The notes below the pieces were generated by a model, which was not told where the DNA came from, ran no database searches, and worked only from the letters and a program-made list of their open reading frames with translations. Shown in pieces: positions 8,890 through 17,194 of a DNA stretch of 64,000 nucleotides. Each line of letters starts with the position of its first letter. Within the stretch, counting starts at the first letter, position 1. Location: contig NZ_CP108070.1 in NCBI RefSeq assembly GCF_036178845.1, forward strand, positions 4,774,001-4,838,000. Direction: 5' to 3'. The position numbers and the translations under genes were made by a program. The DNA comes from Streptomyces sp. NBC_00271. GTDB taxonomy: Bacteria > Actinomycetota > Actinomycetes > Streptomycetales > Streptomycetaceae.

Positions 8890-10008
8890 GTGACGCCAGT
8901 TCAGGACACCCCGCCGTCCCCGAGACCCGACGATCCGACAGCACGCGGGCGCCGCGCGGGGGTTGTGCCGCCCGTCGTGTTCGGCTGTTGCCTGGTGCTG
9001 ATCGGGGTGTGGCTGCTGCTGGGGCCCATGCTCGGGGCCCGGCACGAGGAACGGGACTTCAGGGCCGCGGTCGCCTGTCCCGAGAAGACGGACTCGACGG
9101 GTCCCGAGGACTGTCTGCGTACCGTGAGCGCGCGGATCGACCACACCGAAGTGGTGACGGGCAACAGGTCGGCGTCGTACTGGCTCTACGTCACCGAGGC
9201 CGACGGCGGGAGCGACCGCACGCGGATCAGCGGTTCCGGTCCGAAGTCCCCGAAAGCCTGGTCCGGGGTGCGGCTCCAGGTCACCCAGTGGCGGGGGAAG
9301 ATCCGGTACGTCGACTTCCCCGCCGAGCGCCGCTACACGCAGGCCGACCCCCGCCACATCTATCGGCTCTTCTACGCCGGGGGTCTTGGTCTCGGCCTCT
9401 TCGGCGTGGGGATCGTCCTGAGCGTGTTCTGGTGGTCGCGGGTGTCCGCCGTCTCTCCCCGGAGCTACCCCTGGCAGATCACGCCCGCCGCGACGGGCCT
9501 GCTCGTCCTCGTCTGCGCCGGTGTCGTGGCACCCCTGGCCGTCGACGGGGTCGGGGCCCCGCTGCTGGTCGCCGCGTCGGCCGCGGTCCTCGTCCTGGTC
9601 GGATGCGCCGGGGCCTACCTGCTGCTGCTGCAACGGCACAGGAGCGGTGACGACACCGTCGTGGTGACGCCGAAGGTCCCGGAGACGGAGCAGTGCTTCC
9701 AGGGTGGCGTCCTGGGCGAAGGCGGCGACAAGCCCTACGGCGGGGGTGGCTATCTGGTGGCCGGTCCCGGTCTGCTGGTGACGACCCCGGACCCGACCGG
9801 CAAGTTCGCCCGCCGGACCGTACCCGCCACCGTGGTCCCCCAGCGAGTACGCCCGCCGTACTGGACGGATCCGCACGGCGGCGACTACGGCACCGACACG
9901 TTGGTGGTGGAGTGCCGGGACGGCGACTCCCCGATACTCATCGTGACGAAGAAGGAGAACGTGCCCTGGATACTGGGGGCACTACAGCCACTGCCCACCA
10001 CATCCTGA
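8890..10008 (+). CDS. Membrane protein of unknown function
   Basis: I do not recognise this 372-aa protein. It has a GTG start and a short proline-rich cytoplasmic N-terminus. A first membrane helix lies near residues 25-46 (VVPPVVFGCCLVLIGVWLLLG), followed by an extracytoplasmic domain of about 110 residues with two cysteines. Three more helices follow (about 165-185, 200-220 and 224-245), then a C-terminal soluble domain of about 125 residues (TVVVTPKVPETEQ onward). The external domain resembles the beta-rich segments of DUF3592-type proteins, but weakly. It stands alone between terminators. Confidence 0.75.
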   Translation: MTPVQDTPPSPRPDDPTARGRRAGVVPPVVFGCCLVLIGVWLLLGPMLGARHEERDFRAAVACPEKTDSTGPEDCLRTVSARIDHTEVVTGNRSASYWLYVTEADGGSDRTRISGSGPKSPKAWSGVRLQVTQWRGKIRYVDFPAERRYTQADPRHIYRLFYAGGLGLGLFGVGIVLSVFWWSRVSAVSPRSYPWQITPAATGLLVLVCAGVVAPLAVDGVGAPLLVAASAAVLVLVGCAGAYLLLLQRHRSGDDTVVVTPKVPETEQCFQGGVLGEGGDKPYGGGGYLVAGPGLLVTTPDPTGKFARRTVPATVVPQRVRPPYWTDPHGGDYGTDTLVVECRDGDSPILIVTKKENVPWILGALQPLPTTS

Positions 10009-10246
10009 ACGACGACGGGCTCCGCCGGTCGGCCCGGCAGAAAGCGGCCTCGGCGCCTTCGGGAATGCCCCCGGCGCGCCTGTCGAAGGGGGCCTGGGCG
10101 ACCGAGCGGCGCACCTCCGACGGGGTGGGCGCGGTCTCCCGTCCCGGGCCCCGCAAAGCCCCTTCACACCTCTCCGGGAAGCCGCCCTGACCTGGCCTTT
10201 CGTGGCCTTCTGGCCTACCGTTCCCCCCATCCTGGAAGGGGACCGT

Positions 10247-10978
10247 ATGGACCGGAACATACGCACCGTCGACGATGTGCTGAAGCTGCTGGACGGACTG
10301 TTCGCGCCGGGGGCCGATCGGTGGACGGTGGGTGGCGCCGGCTGGTGGGACGGCTTCTACGCCGACCGCTCCAAGCCCGTACCGTTCTTCGTCGCGAAAC
10401 CGGACGAGAACCTGGTCGGATACCTCGACGAGAACCTGATCGCCCCGGGCCGCGCCCTCGATCTGGGCTGCGGGCCGGGGCGCAACGCCCTTCAACTGGC
10501 CGCCGCGGGCTTCCAGGTGGACGCGGTCGACCTCTCCCCGACGGCCATCGCCTGGGCGCAGGAGCGTGCGCGCGAGGCCGGGGCCGAGATCCGCTTCCAC
10601 TGCGGTGACGCGTTCGCGCTCACCGACCCCGACTGGGGCGGCCCGTACGACCTCGTCCACGACTCGGGCTGCTTCCACCATCTGCCGCCGCACCGCCGCG
10701 TCAGCTACCTCGCCCTGCTCGACCGCGTCCTCGCCCCGGGAGGCCATCTCTCCCTCACCTGCTTCGCCGCCGGTGCGATGGGTTCCGAACTCCCCGACGA
10801 GGCCTTCTATCAGCAGTCCGCACTGCACGGCGGACTCGCCTACACACCGGAGTCCCTGCGCTGGGTCTTCTCCGACCTGACCGAGGTCGAACTGCGCCGC
10901 ATGCGCGACGAGCCGCCCGAGTCCGGGCTCTTCGGCGAGCCCTTCCTCTGGACGGCCCTGTTCCGCCGCGACAGGTAA
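10247..10978 (+). CDS. SAM-dependent methyltransferase (class I)
   Basis: This 243-aa Rossmann-fold methyltransferase has motif I ALDLGCGPGRNALQLA (about residues 66-81), the acidic residue after strand 2 (VDAVDLS), motif II near HCGDAFALT and motif post-II LVHDSGCFHHLPPHRR. The start is the ATG at 10247, which has a GGAAGGGGA ribosome-binding site; an in-frame upstream extension does not. The acceptor substrate cannot be told from sequence; small-molecule or tellurite/thiol-type methyltransferases share this layout. About 240 nt upstream hold no recognisable feature. Confidence 0.88.
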   Translation: MDRNIRTVDDVLKLLDGLFAPGADRWTVGGAGWWDGFYADRSKPVPFFVAKPDENLVGYLDENLIAPGRALDLGCGPGRNALQLAAAGFQVDAVDLSPTAIAWAQERAREAGAEIRFHCGDAFALTDPDWGGPYDLVHDSGCFHHLPPHRRVSYLALLDRVLAPGGHLSLTCFAAGAMGSELPDEAFYQQSALHGGLAYTPESLRWVFSDLTEVELRRMRDEPPESGLFGEPFLWTALFRRDR

Positions 10979-10995
10979 CCCCCTGGCGGGGGCGG

Positions 10996-12477
10996 CTACT
11001 TGTACGCGCCGAACGCCTTCGAGAACGCGCCCGCGTCCTGCACGATCGAGCTGCAGGTCGCGTCGGCGGAGTTCTTCGCACCGCCCGGGCACTGCTTGTC
11101 GCGGGTGGCGGACCACATGGAGAGCCAGCCGAGGCCCTTCGACTTGGCGAAGTCGACCAGTTGGGTCGCGTCGTCGACCTTGAAGGTCTCGGCGGCGACG
11201 TCGTTGACCCCGATCATCGGGGTGACGGCGACGGCCTTCCACGCCGCGCTGTCCGACAGCCCGAGGACACTCTTCACCTGGGCCTGGGTGGCGGTGGCGG
11301 CCTGCTCGGCGTAGGTGCCCATGTCACCGTTGTACGAGGGGCCGTAGTCCATCGCCATGATGTTGACCGCGGAGATCCTCACGCCGTTCGACTTGGCGTC
11401 GGAGACCAGGTTCACGCCGTCCTGGGTCAGGCCCTCGGGCATGACCGGGAGGGTGAAGGACACGTCCAGGTTCGGGTGCTGCTGCTGGAGCTTCGCGATC
11501 GCCTTCGCCCGGTTCGTGTTCGCGGTCGTGTTCGGCAGCGCGCCACCCTCGACGTCGAAGTCGACCTTGGTCAGGTTGTACGCGTCCACGGCCTTCCCGT
11601 ACGCCGCCGCCAGCGCGTCCGCCGACGAGCAGGTCGTGGCCAGCTCCGAGCCCGAGGCGCCGCCGAAGGACACCCGGACGTCGCCGCCCTTCGCCCGCAG
11701 CGCGCCGATCTGCGACGCCACGCCGTCACTGGCGAGGTCGGTCACCCCGCCCCACTTCGGCGTACAGCCGCCGCCGTCGGTGATGAAGGCCAGGTTGTAG
11801 TCCTTCACGCCGGTGGCCGTGGCGCTGCCGACCAGGTCGAAGGCCGGGTAGAGGGAGGTGTCGACGTACGGCGCGAAGCCCGCGCCGGTCGTCGTGCCAC
11901 TGCCGGTGGTCTGCGAGGCGGAGGGAGTGGGGGTGGGGGTGGGGGTGGGCGTAGACGTAGGGGTCGGGGTCGACGTGGGGGGCCGGCTGGCGGTCGGGGT
12001 CGGGGTCGGTGACTGGGTCGGGCGGCCGCTCGGCTCCGGCGTCGCGCCGTCGTCCACGGAGCACTTGGCGCCGTCGATGACACAGCCCTTCGGGTCCGCG
12101 GTGCCGTTCACGACGAAGCCGACGGTGACCGACTCGCCGGCCGCCAGCCCGTCCTTGTCCCAGGACGGCGGCTTGACGGTGACGTGCTGTCCGCTCACCG
12201 TCGACGTTCCGTTCCACAGCGAGCTGAGTCCGGCACCCGACGGCAGGTCGAACTCCAGCGTCCAGTCCCCCTTCGCCTGGCCGGTGTCGTTGGTGATGAC
12301 GTACTGCGCGGTGTACCCCGTCGACCAGTCACTGGTCTTGGTGTACGCGGCACCGACGCCGGCCGCCAGCGCGGTCCCGGAGAACAGGAAGGCGCCACCA
12401 CCGACCACGGCCGCGGCGACGATCCCGCCTATCGCCTTGTTCCTGCCACTGACCTTGCGTCGGTGCGTAGTGCTCAT
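10996..12477 (-). CDS. Secreted CBM2-GH18 chitinase-like enzyme
   Basis: This 493-aa exported protein has a signal peptide (residues about 1-39, ending TALA), a family-2 carbohydrate-binding domain (about 40-135), a proline/threonine linker (about 145-195, mostly PT repeats) and a GH18 TIM-barrel (about 198-493). The GH18 catalytic motif reads KVDFDVEGG, so D306, D308 and E310 of DxDxE are present; the first D of DxxDxDxE is a threonine. The family hydrolyses chitin or related GlcNAc polymers. The ATG at 12477 is used because it starts the MSTTHRRK signal peptide. A DasR-like site lies upstream at 12615, suggesting induction by chitin-derived GlcNAc. Confidence 0.88.
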   Translation of the reverse strand: MSTTHRRKVSGRNKAIGGIVAAAVVGGGAFLFSGTALAAGVGAAYTKTSDWSTGYTAQYVITNDTGQAKGDWTLEFDLPSGAGLSSLWNGTSTVSGQHVTVKPPSWDKDGLAAGESVTVGFVVNGTADPKGCVIDGAKCSVDDGATPEPSGRPTQSPTPTPTASRPPTSTPTPTSTPTPTPTPTPSASQTTGSGTTTGAGFAPYVDTSLYPAFDLVGSATATGVKDYNLAFITDGGGCTPKWGGVTDLASDGVASQIGALRAKGGDVRVSFGGASGSELATTCSSADALAAAYGKAVDAYNLTKVDFDVEGGALPNTTANTNRAKAIAKLQQQHPNLDVSFTLPVMPEGLTQDGVNLVSDAKSNGVRISAVNIMAMDYGPSYNGDMGTYAEQAATATQAQVKSVLGLSDSAAWKAVAVTPMIGVNDVAAETFKVDDATQLVDFAKSKGLGWLSMWSATRDKQCPGGAKNSADATCSSIVQDAGAFSKAFGAYK

Positions 12478-12614
12478 CGCGGGTGCCTGCCTTCGCCGTT
12501 CACGGGGGGTGGGGGTGCGGCAGCACGCTAGCGATCCGAAACCGGGCAAAACTCCTGATCGGGACAGTCGTTGGCGATCTTATGGTGCGCTTAAGGAAGG
12601 CATCGGGGACGGTT

Positions 12615-12630
12615 AAAGGTAGAGACCAAT
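12615..12630 (-). promoter_or_regulatory. DasR-like site upstream of the chitinase gene
   Basis: Read on the minus strand this is ATTGGTCTCTACCTTT. It matches the DasR dre consensus (ACTGGTCTAGACCACT) at about 11 of 16 positions, including both GGTCT and ACC halves. It is 138 nt before the start of the GH18 gene and just after the kinase gene end, where the promoter must lie. Confidence 0.55.
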
Positions 12631-12635
12631 TCGCC

Positions 12636-14018
12636 TCACACCCGGCTCGCGCCCACGCCCCGCCTGCGACGCCGCACGGACCCCCTGTGCCCGCGCCGCA
12701 CCGGAGCCCGCCCGTCCAGCTGGATCCATATGCGCACCTCGGTGCCTCCCAGCACCGACGAACCGATCCGCACGTCCCCGCCCGTCGACTCCGCGAGCCG
12801 GCGCACGATGTCCAGGCCGAGGCCGGTCGAACCGTCACTCCCGGAACCCTTCCCGCGCGCCATCGCCGCCTCCGGGTCCACGATGCCCGGGCCCGCGTCC
12901 GACACCAGCACGATCACCGCGTCCTCGCTGTTGTGCACGTCGACCGCGAAGGCCGTGCCCTCGGGGGTGTGCCGGAACACGTTCCCGAGGAGTGCGTCGA
13001 GCGCGGCGACGAGGTCGGCCCGGGCGACGGGTATCCGTACGGGACGGTCCGCTCCCGCGACCCGCACCTTGCGCCCCTCGTCCTCGGCGAGCGCCGACCA
13101 GAAGTCCATCCGCTCGCGGACGACCTCGGACGCGTCGCACCCGGCGCCGATGACGGTCGCCGCCGTCTGCGGCTTGGCCTCCCGGGCCGTCCGGATGATC
13201 GTGTCGACCTCCCGCTCCAACTGCGCCACCGCCGCCCGCGTCTGCTCGGCGGCCGGCCCGTCACCGAGCGAGGCCGTGTTGAGCCGCAGCACGGTCAGCG
13301 GGGTGCGCAGGCGGTGCGAGAGATCAGCGGCCAACTCCCGCTCGTTCGCCAGGAGTTGCACGACCTGATCCGCCATCGAGTTGAACGCCACCGCCGCCAG
13401 CCGCAGTTCGTTCGGCCCCTCCTCGGGCACCCTCGCGCCGAGCTTCCCCTCCCCCAGCTCGTGCGCGCTCTCGACGAGCCGCTGCGCCGGCTGCACCATG
13501 CGTACCCCCAGCCGGTCGGCGACCGCGACCGAGCCGATGATGAGCGCGACCCCGACCGCGGCGAGCACCGCCCAGGCGGTGCCGACCCCGTTGCTGACCT
13601 CGGACTCGGGGACGTAGACCTCGACGACCGCGATCTCGCCGGAGCTCAGCGCGGTGGGCTGGAGCAGGGTGGAGCCGCCGGGGACCTCGGTGGTGGAGGC
13701 CCGGCCGATGCTGCGTGTGGTCGCGATGTCCTTGGCGGCGGCGCGCTGCCGTCCGATGTCGACCGCCTTGGCGCCGTCGCTCGCCGGTATGTGCACGGCC
13801 ATCCCGTCGTCCGAGCCGGCGGAGGCGACGACCCGCTCCAACTGGTCCCGGTCGGTGGTGATGGACAGCGCGGGCGCGATGGCCGCGGCCTGCCGCTCGG
13901 CGTTCGAGAAGGCGCGGTCCCTGGCCATCTCCTTGATGACGAGCCCCAAGGGGACCGCGAAGGCCACCACGACCATCGTGGTCACCGCCACGCACACCTT
14001 GACCAGTGCCCACCTCAT
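12636..14018 (-). CDS. Sensor histidine kinase
   Basis: This 460-aa membrane sensor has one helix near residues 8-30, an extracytoplasmic sensing domain to about 145, a second helix (about 147-167) and a HAMP linker (RLGVRMVQPAQRLVESAHEL). The HisKA H-box is LAADLSHRLRTPLTVLRLN with phosphoacceptor H235. The HATPase domain shows the N box (ALDALLGNVFRHT), G1 (VSDAGPGI) and G2 (GSTGLGLDIV). Its start overlaps the regulator stop by 4 nt (ATGA), so the two proteins form a translationally coupled pair. The stimulus is unknown. Confidence 0.93.
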   Translation of the reverse strand: MRWALVKVCVAVTTMVVVAFAVPLGLVIKEMARDRAFSNAERQAAAIAPALSITTDRDQLERVVASAGSDDGMAVHIPASDGAKAVDIGRQRAAAKDIATTRSIGRASTTEVPGGSTLLQPTALSSGEIAVVEVYVPESEVSNGVGTAWAVLAAVGVALIIGSVAVADRLGVRMVQPAQRLVESAHELGEGKLGARVPEEGPNELRLAAVAFNSMADQVVQLLANERELAADLSHRLRTPLTVLRLNTASLGDGPAAEQTRAAVAQLEREVDTIIRTAREAKPQTAATVIGAGCDASEVVRERMDFWSALAEDEGRKVRVAGADRPVRIPVARADLVAALDALLGNVFRHTPEGTAFAVDVHNSEDAVIVLVSDAGPGIVDPEAAMARGKGSGSDGSTGLGLDIVRRLAESTGGDVRIGSSVLGGTEVRIWIQLDGRAPVRRGHRGSVRRRRRGVGASRV

Positions 14019-14716
14019 CGCGGCGGCTCCAAACTCGGTGGTTCCAGCTTCACGCCAACCCCGCGGAGCGTGTGCAGATAGCGCGGCCTCGCCGCCGTCT
14101 CGCCCAGTTTCCGGCGCAGCCACGACAGATGGACGTCTATGGTCTGGTCGTCCCCGTACGACTGCTGCCACACCTCGGCGAGCAGTTCCTTGCGCGCGAC
14201 GACGACACCGGGCCGCCCGGCGAGAAACGCGAGCAGGTCGAACTCGCGCCGGGTGAGGTCCAGTCGGGCGCCGTCCAGCTCGGCCTGGCGGCGCAGCGGG
14301 TCGATGGACAGGCCGCCGACCCGGATGACCGGCGACGCGGGCGTATCGCCCGTCGACCGCGAGCGGCGCAGGACGGCGGCCATCCGCGCGGACAGGTGCT
14401 CGACCGAGAACGGCTTGGTCAGATAGTCGTCCGCCCCGTCGTTCAGCAGGCGGACGATCTCCGTCTCGTCGTCCCGCGCGGTGGCGATGATCACCGGGAC
14501 GTCGGTGATTCCGCGCAGCATCTTCAGCGCCTCGGCCCCGTCCAGATCGGGCAGGCCGAGGTCCAGGATGACGACGTCGAAGGAGAAATGGGCAACCTCG
14601 CGCAGCGCCTCGAGGGCGGTGCCGACACTGCGCACCGTGTGCGCGGCTTCGGTCAGATGCCGGATGAGAGCGCTGCGTACGAACTGGTCGTCCTCGACCA
14701 CGAGCACACTTGCCAT
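14015..14716 (-). CDS. OmpR/PhoB-family response regulator
   Basis: This 233-aa regulator has a receiver domain with the acidic pair EDD at about 8-10, phosphoacceptor D52 in VVILDLGLPDLDG, the conserved Thr/Ser near ATARDDE and K102 in DYLTKPFSVEHL. A winged-helix effector domain follows (LDLTRREFDLLAFLAGRPG ... QTIDVHLSWLRRKLGE). The start is the ATG at 14716, which begins the canonical MASVLVVEDD strand. It is the first gene of the two-gene unit with the kinase at 12636. Confidence 0.94.
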   Translation of the reverse strand: MASVLVVEDDQFVRSALIRHLTEAAHTVRSVGTALEALREVAHFSFDVVILDLGLPDLDGAEALKMLRGITDVPVIIATARDDETEIVRLLNDGADDYLTKPFSVEHLSARMAAVLRRSRSTGDTPASPVIRVGGLSIDPLRRQAELDGARLDLTRREFDLLAFLAGRPGVVVARKELLAEVWQQSYGDDQTIDVHLSWLRRKLGETAARPRYLHTLRGVGVKLEPPSLEPPR

Positions 14717-14835
14717 GCGCCGCACCGTACGCCATCTGTGCGATGCCGGTCCGGTGCCTGTGGACAACTCGGGCCGCCACCCTGTCCCGAGACACGGGAG
14801 ACACCCATGGGGCGCGTGAGGCAGTATGACTGGCG

Positions 14836-15363
14836 ATGCTCAGAGGATTCGTACACGTACTGGCTTGGTCGCTCGCCACGGGCGCGGCGGTCACGCTGTC
14901 GTGGTGGGGTGTCCACACGGTCATGACGGGGACGGCGTACGATCCGCCGCGCGCGCTGCCCATCATGGTGGGCGGGAAGACGACGCAGGAGGCCAAGGCG
15001 CTTGCCTCGACGACGAGTCGGCCGTCGGCGAGTCCGAGCCCCTCCGCCTCGAAGCCGACGGCGAGTCCGCGGCCGAGCGCGACGCCGGTGCCCTCGACAT
15101 CGCCCTCCGCCGACCCGAGTCCGAGCGCCTCCGGACCGGTGGGGCGGGTCAAGAGTTACGACACCGACGGGGGGCGGGCCGTCTTCGATCTCGGCACGAC
15201 CTCCGCGACGCTCGTCTCGGCGACGCCGGGTTCGGGGTGGTCGATGCAGGTGTGGAAGACGGAGTCGTGGATTCGGGTGGAGTTCACTTCGGGGGCGGAT
15301 CGGGTGTCGGTGTTCTGTACGTGGCACGACGGGCCGCCGCGGGTGGAGATCGGTACGTATTAG
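14836..15363 (+). CDS. Membrane-anchored or secreted protein, unknown
   Basis: I do not recognise this 175-aa protein. It has an N-terminal hydrophobic segment (about residues 5-28, possibly an uncleaved anchor) and a low-complexity Ser/Pro/Ala/Thr linker of about 45 residues (PSASPSPSASKP and similar). A compact C-terminal domain of about 60 residues is beta-rich (DGGRAVFDLGTTSATL ... WIRVEFTSGADRVSVFC). It is divergent from the two-component operon with about 120 nt between, so it could be a target of that system, but nothing in the sequence proves this. Confidence 0.75.
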   Translation: MLRGFVHVLAWSLATGAAVTLSWWGVHTVMTGTAYDPPRALPIMVGGKTTQEAKALASTTSRPSASPSPSASKPTASPRPSATPVPSTSPSADPSPSASGPVGRVKSYDTDGGRAVFDLGTTSATLVSATPGSGWSMQVWKTESWIRVEFTSGADRVSVFCTWHDGPPRVEIGTY

Positions 15364-15385
15364 CTGCGCGGGCTTTGCGAGTCGG

Positions 15386-15464
15386 GTGCGGGTGATCCGT
15401 GGCTGGTCGCGCCCACGCGGCGGAGCCGCATATGTTCACAGCCCCGCGCCCCTTTGGGGCGCGT
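15386..15464 (-). repeat. Dispersed intergenic repeat, copy 1
   Basis: Read on the minus strand it contains AGGGGCGCGGGGCTGT, a variable centre and GCGCGACCAGCCACGG. The same core is found at 25261 and twice at 31725-31876. A hairpin GCGCCCCTTTGGGGCGC sits at its end, just before the gene at 15470. This is the familiar GGGGCGCGGGGAACTGCGCGACCAGCC-type intergenic element of streptomycetes. Confidence 0.75.
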
Positions 15465-15469
15465 CATAC

Positions 15470-16387
15470 TCACCGGAACACAGAAGCCGGCGGGGCCGGG
15501 GATGCCACCGCCGCCGCGTCCAGCACCGGTAGCGCTCCCCCGGTGAAGTCGGTGAGTTGTTTGCCGTGTTCGAGTCTCGCCGGGTGGGGGTCCGAGGCGG
15601 CGCGGCGGGTGAGTTCGGCCAGGGGCAGGGGGTGGCCGGAGGCCACGAGGACGGCGTTGCCGAAGCGTTTGCCGCGCAGGACCGTGGGGTCGGCGATGAG
15701 GGCGAGCTCGGGGAAGACGGTCGCGGCGGTGGCGATCTGGCCGCGCAGGTGGGCCAGCGGGGGGCCGTCGGCGAGGTTGGCGGCGTACAGGCCACCGGGT
15801 TTGACGGTTCTGCGGACGTCGGTGAGGAACTCGACCGAGGTGAGGTGCGCGGGGGTGCGGGCGCCGCTGAACACGTCCGCTATCACCAGGTCCGCCCAGC
15901 CGTCGGGGACCTTGGCGAGGCCCTCGCGGGCATCCAGGGAGCGCACCCGGATGCGGGCGTTCGGGTCCAGGGGGAGTTCGCGGCGGACCAGTTGGACGAG
16001 CGCCCCGTCGCGTTCGACGACCTGCTGGGTGGAGCGGGGGCGGGTCGCGGCGGTGTAGCGGGCGAGGGTGAAGGCGCCGCCGCCGAGGTGGACGGCGTGC
16101 ACGGGCTTGCCGGGCGGGGCCACGAGGTCGATGACATGGCCGAGGCGGCGCTGGTACTCGAAGCTCAGATGGGCGGGGTCGTCGAGGTCGACGTGGGACT
16201 GGGGGGCGCCGTCGATGAGGAGGGTCCAGGCGCGCGGGCGGTCCCGGTCGGGTATCAGCTCGGCGAGGCCGCCCTCGACCGTCTCGACGACGGCGTCGGC
16301 GGACGCCTGCCCGCGGCGCGAACCGCGCGACGCGTCACGCGCCGCGCCCCGCGCGTCGTCGGACCGCTTGTTCCTCGACCTTCCCAT
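15470..16387 (-). CDS. Spermidine-synthase-like protein
   Basis: This 305-aa protein has a polyamine-synthase-type Rossmann fold: VHAVHLGGGAFTLARY (motif I, GGGxxT), VVERDGALVQL after strand 2, RVRSLDAREGL and ADLVIADVFSG before the active-site region. Family enzymes transfer an aminopropyl group from decarboxylated SAM to putrescine. The actinobacterial single-gene forms are often called spermidine-synthase-like, and their substrate is unproven. The start is ATG at 16387 (MGRSRNKRSDD); further upstream the same frame is unlike the family. The N-terminus has a basic, disordered stretch of about 28 residues. Confidence 0.85.
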   Translation of the reverse strand: MGRSRNKRSDDARGAARDASRGSRRGQASADAVVETVEGGLAELIPDRDRPRAWTLLIDGAPQSHVDLDDPAHLSFEYQRRLGHVIDLVAPPGKPVHAVHLGGGAFTLARYTAATRPRSTQQVVERDGALVQLVRRELPLDPNARIRVRSLDAREGLAKVPDGWADLVIADVFSGARTPAHLTSVEFLTDVRRTVKPGGLYAANLADGPPLAHLRGQIATAATVFPELALIADPTVLRGKRFGNAVLVASGHPLPLAELTRRAASDPHPARLEHGKQLTDFTGGALPVLDAAAVASPAPPASVFR

Positions 16388-16461
16388 CCTGCCATTATCA
16401 GGGCGTACAGGGAGGTCGGCGCAGCGGCAACCCGTGGGGGCACCGCCCGGTGTTTCCGGGG

Positions 16462-16908
16462 TCAGCTGCAGTTGTCCGCGGCCTCGATCAGCCGCGCCGC
16501 CTCGCCCAGCGCCGCCCGCAGCACGGCCGGGTCGGTCGCGAGGTCCGCGTCGCCGGGCGGCAGCAGCCAGTCCGAGCCCTCGACCGGGGACTCGGGTGCC
16601 ACCAGGCTGAGGCCGCGGCCGTTGGTCTGGGTGCAGGTGCTGCCCGGCATGTCCCAGGCGTCCGCGGTGCCGGGCGGCACCAGGAAGCCGAGGGTGTCGC
16701 AGCCGTCGTCGAGCAGGACGGGCCCGACGGAGTCGCAGGAGCCGCGGCGCAGGATGTCGACCGCCTCCAGCCCCTGGCGCGCCGGAACGGTCACGAGGTC
16801 GCAGTCGGCGACCGGCTCCGGTGGGGCGTCGCACTCGGGGGACGGCCGGTGCTCGGCGGTCGACAGCGGCGTACGAAACTCGGTGCTCTCCATCCCGGCC
16901 TCCAACAC
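16462..16908 (-). CDS. Conserved hypothetical protein
   Basis: I do not recognise this 148-aa acidic protein. It is cysteine-containing (positions near ECD, DCD, SCDSV, GCDTL and STCTQT), with a central CDSVGPVLLDDGCDTLGFLVPPGTADAW block and a helical C-terminus ending EAADNCS. There is no signal peptide or membrane segment. An alternative ATG lies 15 nt inside (16893). It is divergent from the TPR regulator gene at 17195 and shares its 286-nt control region. Confidence 0.65.
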   Translation of the reverse strand: MLEAGMESTEFRTPLSTAEHRPSPECDAPPEPVADCDLVTVPARQGLEAVDILRRGSCDSVGPVLLDDGCDTLGFLVPPGTADAWDMPGSTCTQTNGRGLSLVAPESPVEGSDWLLPPGDADLATDPAVLRAALGEAARLIEAADNCS

Positions 16909-17194
16909 GGAACCCCTCCTCCTGCACGAGTGGGTCGGGAGTTCGGGTGTGCTCCCGGTCCACCGGGTTCAACGCGTCAGAACGTCAACGGCTACGGCAT
17001 AACTCAGCCGCAAAGGATGGCAGTTCATGGCAGATCGTGCATGAGATATCCGTTTTGTAGCCAAACCCAGCGTGGTGACACCGTCACAGCAGGTACGTTC
17101 TTGCTCCGCCGGGACAGGGCGACACACGCCGCAACACGGACAAACTCGCCTTGCGTCCGGCATGGTTCGACGGTTCGCAAGAGAGGGCCCGGCC
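16909..17194. promoter_or_regulatory. Divergent control region with small palindrome
   Basis: This 286-nt region separates two divergent genes. GTGAC-ACC-GTCAC at 17075-17087 is a perfect interrupted palindrome and a plausible operator. The region is less GC-rich than its surroundings (for example around 17040-17070). I see no convincing -35/-10 pair and no gene. Confidence 0.4.

Noticed and set aside
10009..10246. Possible gene or RNA in the gap before the methyltransferase
   Set aside because: Frames here are compositional only; no hairpin, promoter or motif stood out.
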